A stretch of DNA of 64,000 nucleotides from Candidatus Electrothrix scaldis (GCA_033584155.1 CP138355.1:4677501-4741500), one strand, 5' to 3'. Numbered from the stretch's first letter, positions 43,383-53,582 are shown. Notes: a model not told the origin generated them from the sequence alone. Numbers and translations: made by a program.

Positions 43383-46331
43383 CTGCCGGACGGCCCAGGC
43401 CAACTCCTTCTTGGTCAAAGGTTTCATCAGCAAGGCACGGGCCCCAAGCTTCCGTGCCTTGTCCTCATCAATCAGTTCACTAAAACCGGTACAAATAAGC
43501 ACAGGCAGCTCCGGGCGCAAGGCTAGCAGCCTTCGGGTCAGCTCATCGCCGGTCATCTTTGGCATGGTCATATCTGTTATAACCAGGTCCACCGCATCAG
43601 GATCCTGCTGAAAATCGGCAAATGCCTCAAGGCTCTCTGTCCAGGCGCGCACCTGATAACCGAGCATCTCCAGAATCCTTTGATTCATCAGGACGATATC
43701 CCTATCATCATCAACAACAAGAATCCGCTCATCCCCTCTCGGCAAACTCGCTTTCTCTTGCGGCAGGACCGTCTCTTCCTCCGTCTGAATCACGGGAAAA
43801 TACACATCAAATACAGTCCCCTGTCCCGGCACACTGGAGACCGTAATATCTCCGCCAAAATCAAGCACGATGCTCTGGACAACTGCGAGCCCCAGCCCTG
43901 TCCCTTCTCCCTGGGACTTGGTTGTAAAATAGGGCTCAAAAATCTTTTCAAGGAGCTCTTTGGGAATGCCGGTTCCATTATCCCGCACTGTCAGCTGCAA
44001 ATAAGCCCCCTCCTGGAGCCGTATCTTATCATACAGTTCCTCCTGACGTAACATCACCTGCTGTAAAGAAACCTCAAGGATGCCGCCGTTCTCCCGCATG
44101 GCATAATAGGCATTGGTACACAGATTCATAATGATCTGGTGAATCCGGGTGGGATCTGCCAAAACAGGCTTACAATCAGGGGCAAGCTGCTGCCTGATTT
44201 CAATATTGCTCGGGATGGAAAAACGCAGAAGTTTGAGCGCCTCTTTAATCAGGAGCTGGATCCTCAGCGGTTGCACATCCTTATCCGCCTTGCGACTGAT
44301 GGTCAGGATCTGCCGAACAAGCTCCCTGGCCCGATGACTGGCCTGTAGGACCTCTTGCAGCCATGAAGTGATTCTGTTGTCCTCAGGCAAGACATCCAAA
44401 GCCAACTCTGTATAGCCAAAAATCGGTCCGAGAATATTATTAAAGTCATGGGCAATCCCACCGGCAAGGGTGCCGACTGCTTCCATCTTCTGGGAATGGC
44501 GGAGCTGCACTTCCAGGTTCTTCTTTTCCCGCTCCTCTCTTTTACGATCAGTAATATTGCGCATAATCGCCCGAACCGAAACCACCTGTCCCTGCTCCAA
44601 TTGCGGAACAGCACTCACTTCTATATTGACCGACACTCCGTCCTGGGTAACCAAGGCGGTTTCATAATTTTTTACGCTCTCCCCTGTAAGAAATATATGC
44701 TCCAGGTTTTGCTTTGTCCTTTCCTGATAATCAGGGTGAACGATATCCAGCAAGGACATCCCGACAAGCTGCTCTTCCCTGTACCCCAAGGTCTTGAGTT
44801 CTACCGGATTAACCCGAGTAATCTTCTTCTGCGCATCCACGATATGGATCATATCTAAGGCCTCATCAAAAAGGCTTCGATATTCAAACTCACTCCTACT
44901 CAGGGCGTCTTCCATCTCCCGACGATGGACAAACAGGGCAAAGAGGGCTGCAAGTCGCTCTATGGCAAGCAGATCATGCCGGGAAAAGCCACCCGGTTTA
45001 TCGGCAAGGGCAATCTGCCCGACCACCTTATTATCAAGTAAAGCCGGGGCATTGAGAAAATTCCGTTGCGGCTCAAGGCTGGCAGGAAGCCCCCCATCCT
45101 CCTGGATCTGCGAGGAAATAAAATCAACACAAAAGCCCTGCTGCGTATTCAGGGTCTGCCCCCATAAACCGGGAAACTGTCCATCCTCTTGCGCGGACAA
45201 AACAAAAACAGGCATTTCCTTTCCCGATGCAAGGGGGTCTGTTCCAGGATAAATGCTTGCTGTCGCATTTTCATGATCAACTATGCTCACAAAGCCCTGA
45301 TGACAACCGGTCAAACGCTGCGCAGCATCAAACAGAGCGCCAGCAATTTCCTGCATGGAATACGAACGAGAAATCAAGGCATCAGAGAGACTGGCCAGAG
45401 CCTTATTCACAGAGAGCTCCCAGACCAGTTCCTTTTCCACCTTCACTCGTTCTATAACCTCTTTTTCCAGCTGCTCAGTGCTTTGCTGAAGGGCAGCGGT
45501 CCGCTCTCGGATCTTATCCTCCAACTGTTCTTCATGGGCCCTTAATTTACTGATAAGAATATTATAGGGTCTGATCAGGCTTGACTCAAAAATTGCCTTG
45601 GCAAGACAGTAGAGGGAAAAAAGCTTGCCGAAAATTCCGGCAGTGGTATCCAAAGGTGTGTTGTAGAATTCAGCAGAAAAAACCGCTGTCAATTCGGCCA
45701 GGACTGTTAAACTTACTGAAACTTGCAGAAAACGCAGCGTTCTCTTCTCAAACTGATGTTGTTTTTTATAAAAAAAGAAGAGGGTCAGCAGGTATAAGAA
45801 ACAAACCGCACACTCACTCCCCTTCTTAAAAACCGTCAGGCCCTGTCCAGTCACAAAGCATACCGGGAAGCTCCCTCCCAGAATACTCTGAAACAACAGC
45901 ACTGTGAGCAGTAAGTACAGCAGGACCAACAGATATTCATTGATCTTTTTATGAAGAAAGAGAAAGGCGAGGAGTAAGGAGGTCCCTTCCATATAACGGG
46001 CCGCAACCCAGAACTGAATGGAAGAATTCATCGTGATTTCAGAAAGCATATCCCCACCGTCCTTATAGGTCAGGATATGGACAAAATCAATAGAACCAAT
46101 GAAGAGATAGGCTATACCGAGGAAGAGGAAATAATGATTCTCCTGAAAACGACGGGTATTCCAGGTAAAAAGAAAGATACTGCTGATGAAAATGATACTG
46201 AACAGCTCCGCCAGGGCATGGAATAGAAGGTGATTATAGACATTCGCCAGATAAAGGCCGAAAATGATAGCAAAGGGAACAAGACAGGCCGGTGAAAATC
46301 GCCTTCTCACAGGTGCAGGATCGGCTTTCAT
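43362..46331 (-). CDS. Hybrid sensor histidine kinase: MASE3-GAF-PAS-HisKA-HATPase-REC
   Basis: 989 residues. The first ~250 form a seven-helix MASE3 membrane sensor (DFVHILTYKDGGDMLSE), followed by a coiled coil (HEEQLEDKIRERTAALQQST), a GAF domain (~310-470), a PAS domain (~490-600, FDEALDMIHIVDAQKKITRV), HisKA with His in GGIAHDFNNILGP, HATPase_c (DNGTGIP; GTGLGLAVVQSIV) and a C-terminal receiver with Asp in DLVITDMTMPKMTG. The receiver probably passes phosphate to a separate histidine phosphotransferase or regulates the kinase itself. No partner is beside it. The MASE3 signal is unknown. Confidence 0.93.
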   Translation of the reverse strand: MKADPAPVRRRFSPACLVPFAIIFGLYLANVYNHLLFHALAELFSIIFISSIFLFTWNTRRFQENHYFLFLGIAYLFIGSIDFVHILTYKDGGDMLSEITMNSSIQFWVAARYMEGTSLLLAFLFLHKKINEYLLVLLYLLLTVLLFQSILGGSFPVCFVTGQGLTVFKKGSECAVCFLYLLTLFFFYKKQHQFEKRTLRFLQVSVSLTVLAELTAVFSAEFYNTPLDTTAGIFGKLFSLYCLAKAIFESSLIRPYNILISKLRAHEEQLEDKIRERTAALQQSTEQLEKEVIERVKVEKELVWELSVNKALASLSDALISRSYSMQEIAGALFDAAQRLTGCHQGFVSIVDHENATASIYPGTDPLASGKEMPVFVLSAQEDGQFPGLWGQTLNTQQGFCVDFISSQIQEDGGLPASLEPQRNFLNAPALLDNKVVGQIALADKPGGFSRHDLLAIERLAALFALFVHRREMEDALSRSEFEYRSLFDEALDMIHIVDAQKKITRVNPVELKTLGYREEQLVGMSLLDIVHPDYQERTKQNLEHIFLTGESVKNYETALVTQDGVSVNIEVSAVPQLEQGQVVSVRAIMRNITDRKREEREKKNLEVQLRHSQKMEAVGTLAGGIAHDFNNILGPIFGYTELALDVLPEDNRITSWLQEVLQASHRARELVRQILTISRKADKDVQPLRIQLLIKEALKLLRFSIPSNIEIRQQLAPDCKPVLADPTRIHQIIMNLCTNAYYAMRENGGILEVSLQQVMLRQEELYDKIRLQEGAYLQLTVRDNGTGIPKELLEKIFEPYFTTKSQGEGTGLGLAVVQSIVLDFGGDITVSSVPGQGTVFDVYFPVIQTEEETVLPQEKASLPRGDERILVVDDDRDIVLMNQRILEMLGYQVRAWTESLEAFADFQQDPDAVDLVITDMTMPKMTGDELTRRLLALRPELPVLICTGFSELIDEDKARKLGARALLMKPLTKKELAWAVRQVLDQEK

Positions 46332-46363
46332 TCGCTGGTTAGCAGGCTCGGAAAATTTTATTT

Positions 46364-47383
46364 TCAGGAATAACGAAAAGTCAAAGCCGGCACCTTCTCA
46401 CCTTGACTAACTACACAATTCTCAAGCACAGAATTCGCACCAATAATAGCGCCATCGCCGATCTGACAATCATGAAGCACTACCCCAGACGCGATCTGCA
46501 CCTTGCTACCGACCTTGCTCTTTCCGATGATCGTCACACCTGCATGGAGCACCGCATCTTTCCCGATCTGACAATCCGGAGCAAGCAGGATGGTCTCAGG
46601 TCCGTACAGCGTCACCCCGGAGAGCATAACCTGCCGGTTATGACGCAGCTGCAATTCCCTATGGGCCTGGGCCAGCTCCACCCGTGAATTCACCCCCAAC
46701 ACATCAATGGCCGGGGTGTGAACAAACTTCTCCACCCGATGCCCCTGTCGGGTCGCGATAGAGACAATATCTGTGAGATAGACCTCTCCCTGGCTATTAT
46801 CCGTACCCACCTGTCGCAAGGCGGAAAAAAGAAATTCCCGATCAACAAGATAGATACCAGCGTTAATTTCCTGAATAGCTCGCTGCTCTTCTGTTGCATC
46901 TTTCTGCTCCACGATAGCAAAGACGCCGCCCTCTGCATCGGTGAGGATCCGGCCATAACCAAAGGGCTCAGCCAGCACTGTGGTCATCAGAGTAACCACG
47001 GCTCCGTTTTCCTGGTGCCGATCAATCATAGTTTGCAGGGTCTCAGGACGAATCAGCGGGGTATCGCCGCAGAGGATCATCACCAGATCAGCAGTAGCGC
47101 AGGCCGACTCTGCACAGAGCACTGCATGCCCGGTCCCTAACTGTTCTTCCTGCACCACTGGCGAGAATTGATAACCGGCCTCTTCCAGGGAAGTAAGCAC
47201 CTTTTCCCGCTGATGCCCGACAATCACTGCCAACTCTCCGACATCCGTTGCCGCCACTGCATCCAGCACATGATGAAGCATGGACTTGAAAAAAAGCTCG
47301 TGCAGCACCTTGGCCTGGTCAGATTTCATACGAGTGCCTTTACCGGCAGCAAGGATAACAGCTGAAATATTCGGGGTGTTCAT
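46364..47383 (-). CDS. glmU: GlmU-like UDP-GlcNAc pyrophosphorylase lacking most of the acetyltransferase domain
   Basis: 339 residues against about 450 for bifunctional GlmU. The N-terminal uridyltransferase is complete: VILAAGKGTRMKSDQAKVLH, CGDTPLI, INAGIYL and EVYLTDI. The C-terminal part has only a few left-handed beta-helix hexapeptide turns (ILLAPDCQIGKDAVLHAGVT) and lacks the acetyltransferase catalytic His region. It should make UDP-GlcNAc from GlcNAc-1-phosphate; the acetylation must come from another enzyme or gene. The end is a clean stop with no frameshifted continuation that I can see. Confidence 0.85.
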   Translation of the reverse strand: MNTPNISAVILAAGKGTRMKSDQAKVLHELFFKSMLHHVLDAVAATDVGELAVIVGHQREKVLTSLEEAGYQFSPVVQEEQLGTGHAVLCAESACATADLVMILCGDTPLIRPETLQTMIDRHQENGAVVTLMTTVLAEPFGYGRILTDAEGGVFAIVEQKDATEEQRAIQEINAGIYLVDREFLFSALRQVGTDNSQGEVYLTDIVSIATRQGHRVEKFVHTPAIDVLGVNSRVELAQAHRELQLRHNRQVMLSGVTLYGPETILLAPDCQIGKDAVLHAGVTIIGKSKVGSKVQIASGVVLHDCQIGDGAIIGANSVLENCVVSQGEKVPALTFRYS

Positions 47384-47585
47384 TACAACGGGACTCCTGG
47401 AAAAAATGGTCGTAGGGGGCGCAAATATCTTTCCCTGAAGGCAGGTACCGCAGGGCGAACCTCTGTGTTCTCCCTTTGCTGCCGGACAAAGAACTCTTTC
47501 AGGTCAATTTGAGACAAATAGACGGATTGCAATAGGGCGTAGTATAACAGAATTCGCAGGCAAGAGGCAATTCATGGATGCCTTT

Positions 47586-50500
47586 TTATTCATATTTCAC
47601 CAGCGAAGAGAGGACTGGATAAAAGAGTTCTGCCAGTTCGGCAAAACCTTGGTCCAGAGGATTTTGCGCACGCAAGGCAAGCTCGTAGGAAGGGTCGTCT
47701 TCTTCGCCGCGATAATAATCTGAATACCAGATTCTGCGGGCGGCATTCCACTTGGCTGCCTCTGATTTCGCCTTGGCCCAGGCATGACTGGTTTTGGGAT
47801 AAAAATGCAATGGTTCCATAGTCCCCTGCTGAAAAAAACGGAGCAAGACCGCAAGCTCTTCTTCTGGCCGATCCACCTCCTGAAAGGAGATCTTCGTATC
47901 CAGGCCTGCATGCACGGAGAGCGGCTGCACGCTTGACGGCGCCTGAAGGAGAAGCACCAGATGATGAATCCATAATTGGAGAATATCTCCTGCCTTCAGA
48001 TTGGCCGGACGAAAGGTGACCCTGCCGCTGCGATACAGGGAAGAAAGCTGACCGGTGAGAAGGATATCCTCAACCACTAGCTGCACCTCCTCCGGCTCTG
48101 CCCGCTCCTGGATCAGGGCTTCCAAATCCTCAACCAGCATGGCCGTCTTCCGTTCCATTTCCTGATAAAGGATATGACCGAAGCGACCGCCGGGCAGATG
48201 GCCTGCGGCCTGCATCCGATACAGAGGAGGAAGGATATGCGAAGGCGTTTTTTCCTCAAGGCGCTGCTGCTTCATGATCTCCTGACTAAGCAGGTATTTC
48301 TGCAAATGATCCAGGCAAAAGGCCTCGCTTTCCGGGATAACCTCCTCTTCATAACGAGTGCGCAGGCCCATCCGCTGTTCCAGAAAAAAACGCACCGGAT
48401 GATTCCAGAAACGAACCAGGCGACCAAGATCCACCTGTTGACAGGGTTCCGGCGGAGGCAAGGGAGCCGGAACAAAGGCAAGGGCACGGTCCGAAGAAGA
48501 GAGCGGTTGGGGAAGCCATTCCGAGGCATAACTGGCTGTTTTCTGAGCACCCGAGAAACAATGCCTGCTGAAAGGTTGCAAGGGATATTCCACAGTCAGC
48601 AGGTCAGCAGCTGTTTGCTTTCCCTTCCCTTCCTTGCCCATTTCATTACAAGCTGCCCAGGCGCGATTGATATAATCCCGCAACTCCGCCACCACCACGG
48701 AGGGCGGCAGTGAGGAGTTATCCTGCTGGTCACGGCCCACCCAGGAGATAGCCAGCAGCTTTCGGGCCGAAAGCAGGGCCTCAAGAAAGAGATAGCGATC
48801 ATCATCGCGGCGGCTCCGGTCCCCGAGGCGGGGCTGCCGGGCCATCAGGTCAAAGGCCGGAGTGCGTTGGGCACGGGGATAATCCAGGTCATTCATGCCC
48901 AACAACCAGATCACCTTGAAGGGCACAGACCGCATGGGCACCATATTGCAAAAGGTCACCCGCCCGGCAAGAAAGGCCTGTCCGCCTGCCGGTTCAGCAA
49001 GCTGCTCCTCAAACCAATGGCGGATGATGGGCAGACTGAGCTCCTGGACAAAGCCAGCTAAGCGGCAATGCTCCACAAAGTCGGCAATGCTCCGTCGCAG
49101 GATGAGCAGACCGTCCTGACTTTCCCGACCTCCTCCGTCACCGGCAAGAAAATCATCTATCATGTCCAGCAAGAGCTCAGCCCATTGCTCCGGCAGATGC
49201 GTCACCTTCATCTTGCGCCGCAGCTCCTGCAAGGAACGAATAAAACCGATCAGTCCACCGAGCCAGGAGCCCAGAGCACTGACTGTGTAGGAACAAGGCA
49301 TGATCCCTTGCCAAGGCTCAGCAAGCGAGCCGGTCAGATAGCCCAGCAGGAGACGATCCAGGCCAAAATCCCAGGTATGCTGCTGCACCTCGGCAAGTCC
49401 CTGCTCGCAGCGCTGTTCCTGATCCAGTCCCCAACGGATACCGGCCTCCAGAATAGCCGAACGCATGACAGCCACATCCTCGGCAGCAAGCCCGAAGTGC
49501 CGGAGGATGGCCTGATTTTCCAGCAGGGCCATGACATCCGGGGCCGTGAATCGACTTTCCTGTAGTTCCAGGAGTTGGAGAAAGCCTTCCACAATGGGTT
49601 GTTCCAGGCGTGAGGACTGGTCCGCAATGGACCAGGGGATAAAACGACGAGTCGGGGCAGAGCCAAAGACCCCAGCCACTGCCGGAGTGTATGTCGTGAT
49701 ATCCGGGGCCATGACCAGGATATCCGCTGGTTTCAGACCCGGATCCTGCTGAAAGAGATCAAGGAGGCGATCATGGAGCACCTGGACCTCCCGGATATGG
49801 CTATGACAGCAATGAAAACGGATCGAAGAGTCATCCGGGGGGAGCGGGGTTTTACCTTGAGCCATCCCCTCCCCCTGCCCTCCCCGGTCCTGGAGATTGA
49901 GAATATCGCCCTGGATCTGCTCCAGCAATGTTCCTCCTTCTGGCTCCTCATAAAGCCGGATCTCCTGCGGATCCATGCACATGAGCAGGGAGAAGAACTC
50001 CTGGCCCACCGTACCCATCGAGGCCAGGAGAGGATTGCCCGCTGTAAAATAGGCGCTGAGATCATCAATCCCCTGTTCCCGCCAACTCTGCCGCTTCAGG
50101 GCCAGCAGGCGCTCAGACAGGATATCGTCCCAGGCCTGTTGGCAGGGACTGAGATGAAAAACACGGACATCAACCAGCTGGCTGATCCGCTCAATCACCT
50201 CCAGGTAGGCCGGGGCCAGGGAGTTGATACCAAAGACCGAGACCCGCTCCGGTAAGGCATCGCGCTGGAGCTCACCCACTTCAGCGGCCTGGATGAATCG
50301 TTGCAGGACTGCGGCCCGATGCTGCCGATTCTCCGCAGTCAGACGCCGCCAGAGCCGGGCCTGCCAATGCCCCTCCCCGCCCTGTTCCCAGTGCAGAAGC
50401 ATAGCTGGTCGGTAGACCTGGTACTGATCAAAGAGATCACTGATCTTTTCCGCCAGCTGAAAACGCTTTCTGCCGTCATTATCCTCGGCCAGATAGGTTC

Positions 50501-50828
50501 TGATCTCTGCCATGCCGGGATGGTTTAACAGCGTATCCAACTCTCCCTGAATACGCCAGAGTAAGACTTTGCGATCAAAGAGGGTTAGGTCAGGCAGCGC
50601 CCCCAGGGTCTGCTCAAAGACCTGCCAGATAAAACTGGCTGGAAGGGGAAAGGCAAAGTTGGCACAGATCCCAGTGCGCAGGGCGATCTGCTGGGAAAGC
50701 CAGCGGGCCATGCCCGGATTCTGGACCACGATAATCTCCGGGGCCAAGGGATTGCTGACCGGCTCGGCAAGGGTTGCGCAGAGGGCATCGAAGAGGCTTT
50801 CCAGCCGGTTGGATTGGAAGAGGTACAA
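47586..50828 (-). CDS. recC: Exodeoxyribonuclease V subunit gamma
   Basis: 1080 residues, full length for RecC. Typical motifs are VVQNPGMARWLSQQIALRTG near the N-terminus, LLVQADDITT-like PADILVMAPDITTYTPAVAG, and VTFCNMVPMRSVPFKVIWLL followed by GMNDLDYPR. RecC lacks ATPase motifs and scans for Chi in the RecBCD complex, which processes double-strand ends and degrades foreign DNA. recB and recD are not in the window; the operon probably continues elsewhere or they are unlinked. Region 47384-47585 downstream holds no gene. Confidence 0.93.
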   Translation of the reverse strand: MYLFQSNRLESLFDALCATLAEPVSNPLAPEIIVVQNPGMARWLSQQIALRTGICANFAFPLPASFIWQVFEQTLGALPDLTLFDRKVLLWRIQGELDTLLNHPGMAEIRTYLAEDNDGRKRFQLAEKISDLFDQYQVYRPAMLLHWEQGGEGHWQARLWRRLTAENRQHRAAVLQRFIQAAEVGELQRDALPERVSVFGINSLAPAYLEVIERISQLVDVRVFHLSPCQQAWDDILSERLLALKRQSWREQGIDDLSAYFTAGNPLLASMGTVGQEFFSLLMCMDPQEIRLYEEPEGGTLLEQIQGDILNLQDRGGQGEGMAQGKTPLPPDDSSIRFHCCHSHIREVQVLHDRLLDLFQQDPGLKPADILVMAPDITTYTPAVAGVFGSAPTRRFIPWSIADQSSRLEQPIVEGFLQLLELQESRFTAPDVMALLENQAILRHFGLAAEDVAVMRSAILEAGIRWGLDQEQRCEQGLAEVQQHTWDFGLDRLLLGYLTGSLAEPWQGIMPCSYTVSALGSWLGGLIGFIRSLQELRRKMKVTHLPEQWAELLLDMIDDFLAGDGGGRESQDGLLILRRSIADFVEHCRLAGFVQELSLPIIRHWFEEQLAEPAGGQAFLAGRVTFCNMVPMRSVPFKVIWLLGMNDLDYPRAQRTPAFDLMARQPRLGDRSRRDDDRYLFLEALLSARKLLAISWVGRDQQDNSSLPPSVVVAELRDYINRAWAACNEMGKEGKGKQTAADLLTVEYPLQPFSRHCFSGAQKTASYASEWLPQPLSSSDRALAFVPAPLPPPEPCQQVDLGRLVRFWNHPVRFFLEQRMGLRTRYEEEVIPESEAFCLDHLQKYLLSQEIMKQQRLEEKTPSHILPPLYRMQAAGHLPGGRFGHILYQEMERKTAMLVEDLEALIQERAEPEEVQLVVEDILLTGQLSSLYRSGRVTFRPANLKAGDILQLWIHHLVLLLQAPSSVQPLSVHAGLDTKISFQEVDRPEEELAVLLRFFQQGTMEPLHFYPKTSHAWAKAKSEAAKWNAARRIWYSDYYRGEEDDPSYELALRAQNPLDQGFAELAELFYPVLSSLVKYE

Positions 50829-50884
50829 GGGTTTATCTCCTGGGAATGGTCTGGTTGCAAGGCAAGGTCATAGGGACGGTCGAA

Positions 50885-53044
50885 TCACTTCTTCCCTTTG
50901 TTTAGCCAGTCATCAATCAGGGCATTGAGATTCACTCCCATGCCAGCAACATTGGGCTTCAATTCCGTGCGCTCATTGACCCGCCGCACCAAGGCCTTCA
51001 ACCGTCCCTCCCGCTTATCCGCCTGGATTGCAACCCGCATCAGCTCCCCCTCCTGCTCATTATCAGGATGCACCGCAGCAAGCAGACCCTCGACGCTGTA
51101 GACCTGGTCCGAGTCCTCGGGGATGTACTGTTCCAGACCCTTTTCCCGGTAGGTGAGCAGGGTCTTGTACGGCACGCTGTGCCGGGGATCATCAGGCATG
51201 GGCACCCGCTCGCTCACCCGCAGGCCCTCAAAGCCGGTATTGATCTCCCGCAGGGAGAGCCAGATCAGGGCCAGATAGACCTTACGCTCCTTGCCCGTGA
51301 CCGCGATATGGATGCGCCGGGCCTCGTTGTCCGCCCGCACCACGGCGGTGGCCTCCAGCTGAGGATGGGCCAGCACCACCCCGCTGCGCCAGCGCAACCT
51401 GTCTTTTATCTCCTTATGCCGCTTGACAATAAAACGGGGCATGACTGAGGGGGGCAGAAAGTCTTCATACTTCAGAAGGAAACGGAGCGCATCCTGGTCA
51501 TCAAAGGTAAAGGGAGGCTCTGAGACCTCCAGCAGGTCCGGGATAAGCACCTCGCCGTTTTCCAGTTCGTAACACAGCTCGAACTTACGCATCAGCTCAA
51601 TGAAATAGCCGTGATCCCGCCACTGGTAGCGGTAGCTGTCGCCTTCCTGAAAGCGGAGAATCTCCCGCAAATCATCCTTGCGGAACAGGCCCTTGCGCTC
51701 GGCAATGGAGGGGGCATTGATAATCTTATACACGGCCTCGGTCACCCATTTAGGGTCCAGGACATGATTATCCGCCAGATCGAACTCGGTAAAGTGGATG
51801 ACGATGCCCAGATCGTGGAGAAAGTCCACCAGCACCTGCTGGCTGATCTCGCCCGACACCCCGGCCTCCCGGCACAGGGCCTCGCAGTCTTCATAGCTGA
51901 TGCAGGGATGGTTCAGCTTCTCCAGCCGCTCCTTTGCCCGGAACCAACTTTCCGGCCATTCATTGCGGGTCAGCGGTACTTTGGTCAGCTCCTCCTCCAG
52001 GGCCTGGCGGAAGTCCCGGATGCCGTTGCCTGTGCGGCAGGATGTGCGAAAGAAGTCCACGATGAACGGGTATTTCTTCTTGAGGAAAGGGCGGTTGAGA
52101 TCAAAGCCGGGATTAGTGTCGTACTTGTTCAGCACCACCAGCACCGGCGACCCACCTCCGAAGGACTCTATATAGCGCAGCCAGTACTCAGGCCGCTCGT
52201 CCCGCCTGCCATCCAGGACAAGGACATAGAGGCTGCGTCGGGAGAGAAAGAACTGGTGGGTGGCGTGCATGATCTCCTGACCGCCAAAGTCCCAGAGGTT
52301 GCAGCGCAGTCCTTGGTCGCCGGTTTTGAGCTTCCAGTTCTTGATGCGGATACCGTGGGTGGTTTCCTCGTGGGCGTTGAACCGCTCCTCCCGGAGGCAG
52401 CGGGTGAGGGAGGTCTTGCCGGATGCTCCTTCTCCTACAAGGATTACCTTGACCTCGGAGACTGTCCGGGTGCCTTCTTCGGCGGAGGCAAAGTATTCGC
52501 GTATGGCTTCGATGCCTTGGACTGCGAGTTCTATGGGTGGGGAGGTGAGGGGGTTGTTGTCAAGTACAATTCTTTTTAAGTTTGGCAGTTGAGCGATTTC
52601 TGGCGGAAGAGTGGTAAGGTGGTTGCTGTTAAGGGCAAGATTAGTCAGATTCTTCAGCTTAAAGAGTTCTATCGGCAGTGTGGAAAGCCTATTGAGGGTA
52701 AGGAAAAGAATAGTTAAATTATTTAGTTGAACTATCTCTGGCGGTAGGCGGAAAAGGCGGTTGTTGATGAGGTTAAGCGAGCTAAGTTCCTTCAGTTCAA
52801 AGAGTTCGGGCGGCAGGCTGGTAAGCTGGTTGCTGCTAAGGCCAAGCTCAGTCAGTTTCCTGAGTTGAAAGAGCTTTGGCGGCAGCGAAGTAAGATGATT
52901 GCTACTCAAATCAAGCCTAGTTAGTTGCTTCAGTTCAAAGAGCTCATGCGGCAATTCTGTCAAGTCTTGCCAATTAAGATCGAGTCTTGTGGCTCCTGTT
53001 TTCGCAGCCCATTCAATTCTCCGCAACGCCTCTTCATACCCCAT
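50885..53044 (-). CDS. LRR-Roco protein (leucine-rich repeats, Roc GTPase, COR domain)
   Basis: 719 residues. Residues ~18-175 are seven leucine-rich repeats of 23 residues (LTRLDLSSNHLTSLPPKLF type). Roc GTPase at ~195-350: P-loop GEGASGKTSL, DxxG in WDFGGQEIMHATHQFF, NKYD specificity motif. COR domain at ~380-560 (VKWVTEAVYKIINAP-like), then a C-terminal ~150 residues of unclear fold. Bacterial Roco proteins are dimeric GTPases; their roles are poorly known and the kinase of eukaryotic LRRK2 is absent. Ribosome site AGGAAAGGAGGAAC. Its leader and first codons are duplicated at 55534-55569. Confidence 0.93.
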   Translation of the reverse strand: MGYEEALRRIEWAAKTGATRLDLNWQDLTELPHELFELKQLTRLDLSSNHLTSLPPKLFQLRKLTELGLSSNQLTSLPPELFELKELSSLNLINNRLFRLPPEIVQLNNLTILFLTLNRLSTLPIELFKLKNLTNLALNSNHLTTLPPEIAQLPNLKRIVLDNNPLTSPPIELAVQGIEAIREYFASAEEGTRTVSEVKVILVGEGASGKTSLTRCLREERFNAHEETTHGIRIKNWKLKTGDQGLRCNLWDFGGQEIMHATHQFFLSRRSLYVLVLDGRRDERPEYWLRYIESFGGGSPVLVVLNKYDTNPGFDLNRPFLKKKYPFIVDFFRTSCRTGNGIRDFRQALEEELTKVPLTRNEWPESWFRAKERLEKLNHPCISYEDCEALCREAGVSGEISQQVLVDFLHDLGIVIHFTEFDLADNHVLDPKWVTEAVYKIINAPSIAERKGLFRKDDLREILRFQEGDSYRYQWRDHGYFIELMRKFELCYELENGEVLIPDLLEVSEPPFTFDDQDALRFLLKYEDFLPPSVMPRFIVKRHKEIKDRLRWRSGVVLAHPQLEATAVVRADNEARRIHIAVTGKERKVYLALIWLSLREINTGFEGLRVSERVPMPDDPRHSVPYKTLLTYREKGLEQYIPEDSDQVYSVEGLLAAVHPDNEQEGELMRVAIQADKREGRLKALVRRVNERTELKPNVAGMGVNLNALIDDWLNKGKK

Positions 53045-53063
53045 CGCCCGTTCCTCCTTTCCT
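53028..53063. repeat. Direct repeat copy 1 (Roco leader and first codons)
   Basis: 36 nt covering the Roco ribosome site, ATG and first six codons; 35 of 36 bases are identical to 55534-55569. The two copies flank a 2.5-kb segment that carries an array and the AAA/RloB operon. Confidence 0.85.
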
Positions 53064-53185
53064 GTCCCCCGGCGCGTTGCACCGGGCTGATATATATTGT
53101 CCCTTCAGGACATGCCTTCCCGTACCCTTGCCCCAACGGGGCTATATCTATCCAGCGCAGGGTAACACCCTGTGCGAACCTGTTA
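53064..53185. other. Roco leader region with small palindromes
   Basis: No gene. Contains CGCAGGGT-aac-ACCCTGTGCG (53151-53171), CCCCAACGGGG and other short GC palindromes, leading into the 23-bp array. A minus-strand open frame (52960-53238) runs through it but reads only through repeats. Confidence 0.5.
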
Positions 53186-53364
53186 GTACCATCTAGGTAA
53201 GTCCGAGAGACATACCTAGGTAAGTCCGTCAGTACCATCTAGGTAAGTCCGAGAGACATACCTGGGTAAGTCCGTCAGTACCATCTAGGTAAGTCCGGGA
53301 GACATACCTGGGTAAGTCCGACAGTATCATCTAGGTAAGTCCGACAGACATATTACCATAGGTC
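53186..53364. repeat. 23-bp periodic array upstream of the Roco gene, seven units plus one degenerate
   Basis: Units begin at 53186, 53209, 53232, 53255, 53278, 53301 and 53324; a degenerate eighth runs from 53347. All contain (T/C)(A/G)GGTAAGTCCG. Even units hold an 18-nt palindrome with one mismatch (GACATACCTAGGTAAGTC) plus a 5-nt spacer; odd units are less symmetric, giving a 46-nt super-period. Lies 120 nt upstream of the Roco ribosome site. Region 53365-53582 after it has no gene. Confidence 0.85.
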
Positions 53365-53582
53365 AGCAGGACATACGAGTATACCTCTGCAAAAGGAGAC
53401 TTTGAGCATCCTGAAGAGGAAACAGTGTTGGAGAAAAATCAGCAGGCCCGAAGCAGGGCAGGGGTACCAGCAGCAAAGAGCAAGAAAGCGCATACGAACA
53501 TCTTTCCCCTTGATTTTCATAGCCTGACTTTCTAAGGTGAGGCTTGGATACAAGAGCATTTCCACACCTGAGAGAGCATACC

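Noticed and set aside
51611-52579. 322-residue plus-strand frame opposite the Roco gene
   Set aside because: Antisense shadow of the Roc and COR domains, no ribosome site, no recognisable fold.
52960-53238. 92-residue minus-strand ORF through the Roco leader and array
   Set aside because: It reads through repeats and its sequence is typical of translated palindromic repeats; no independent support.
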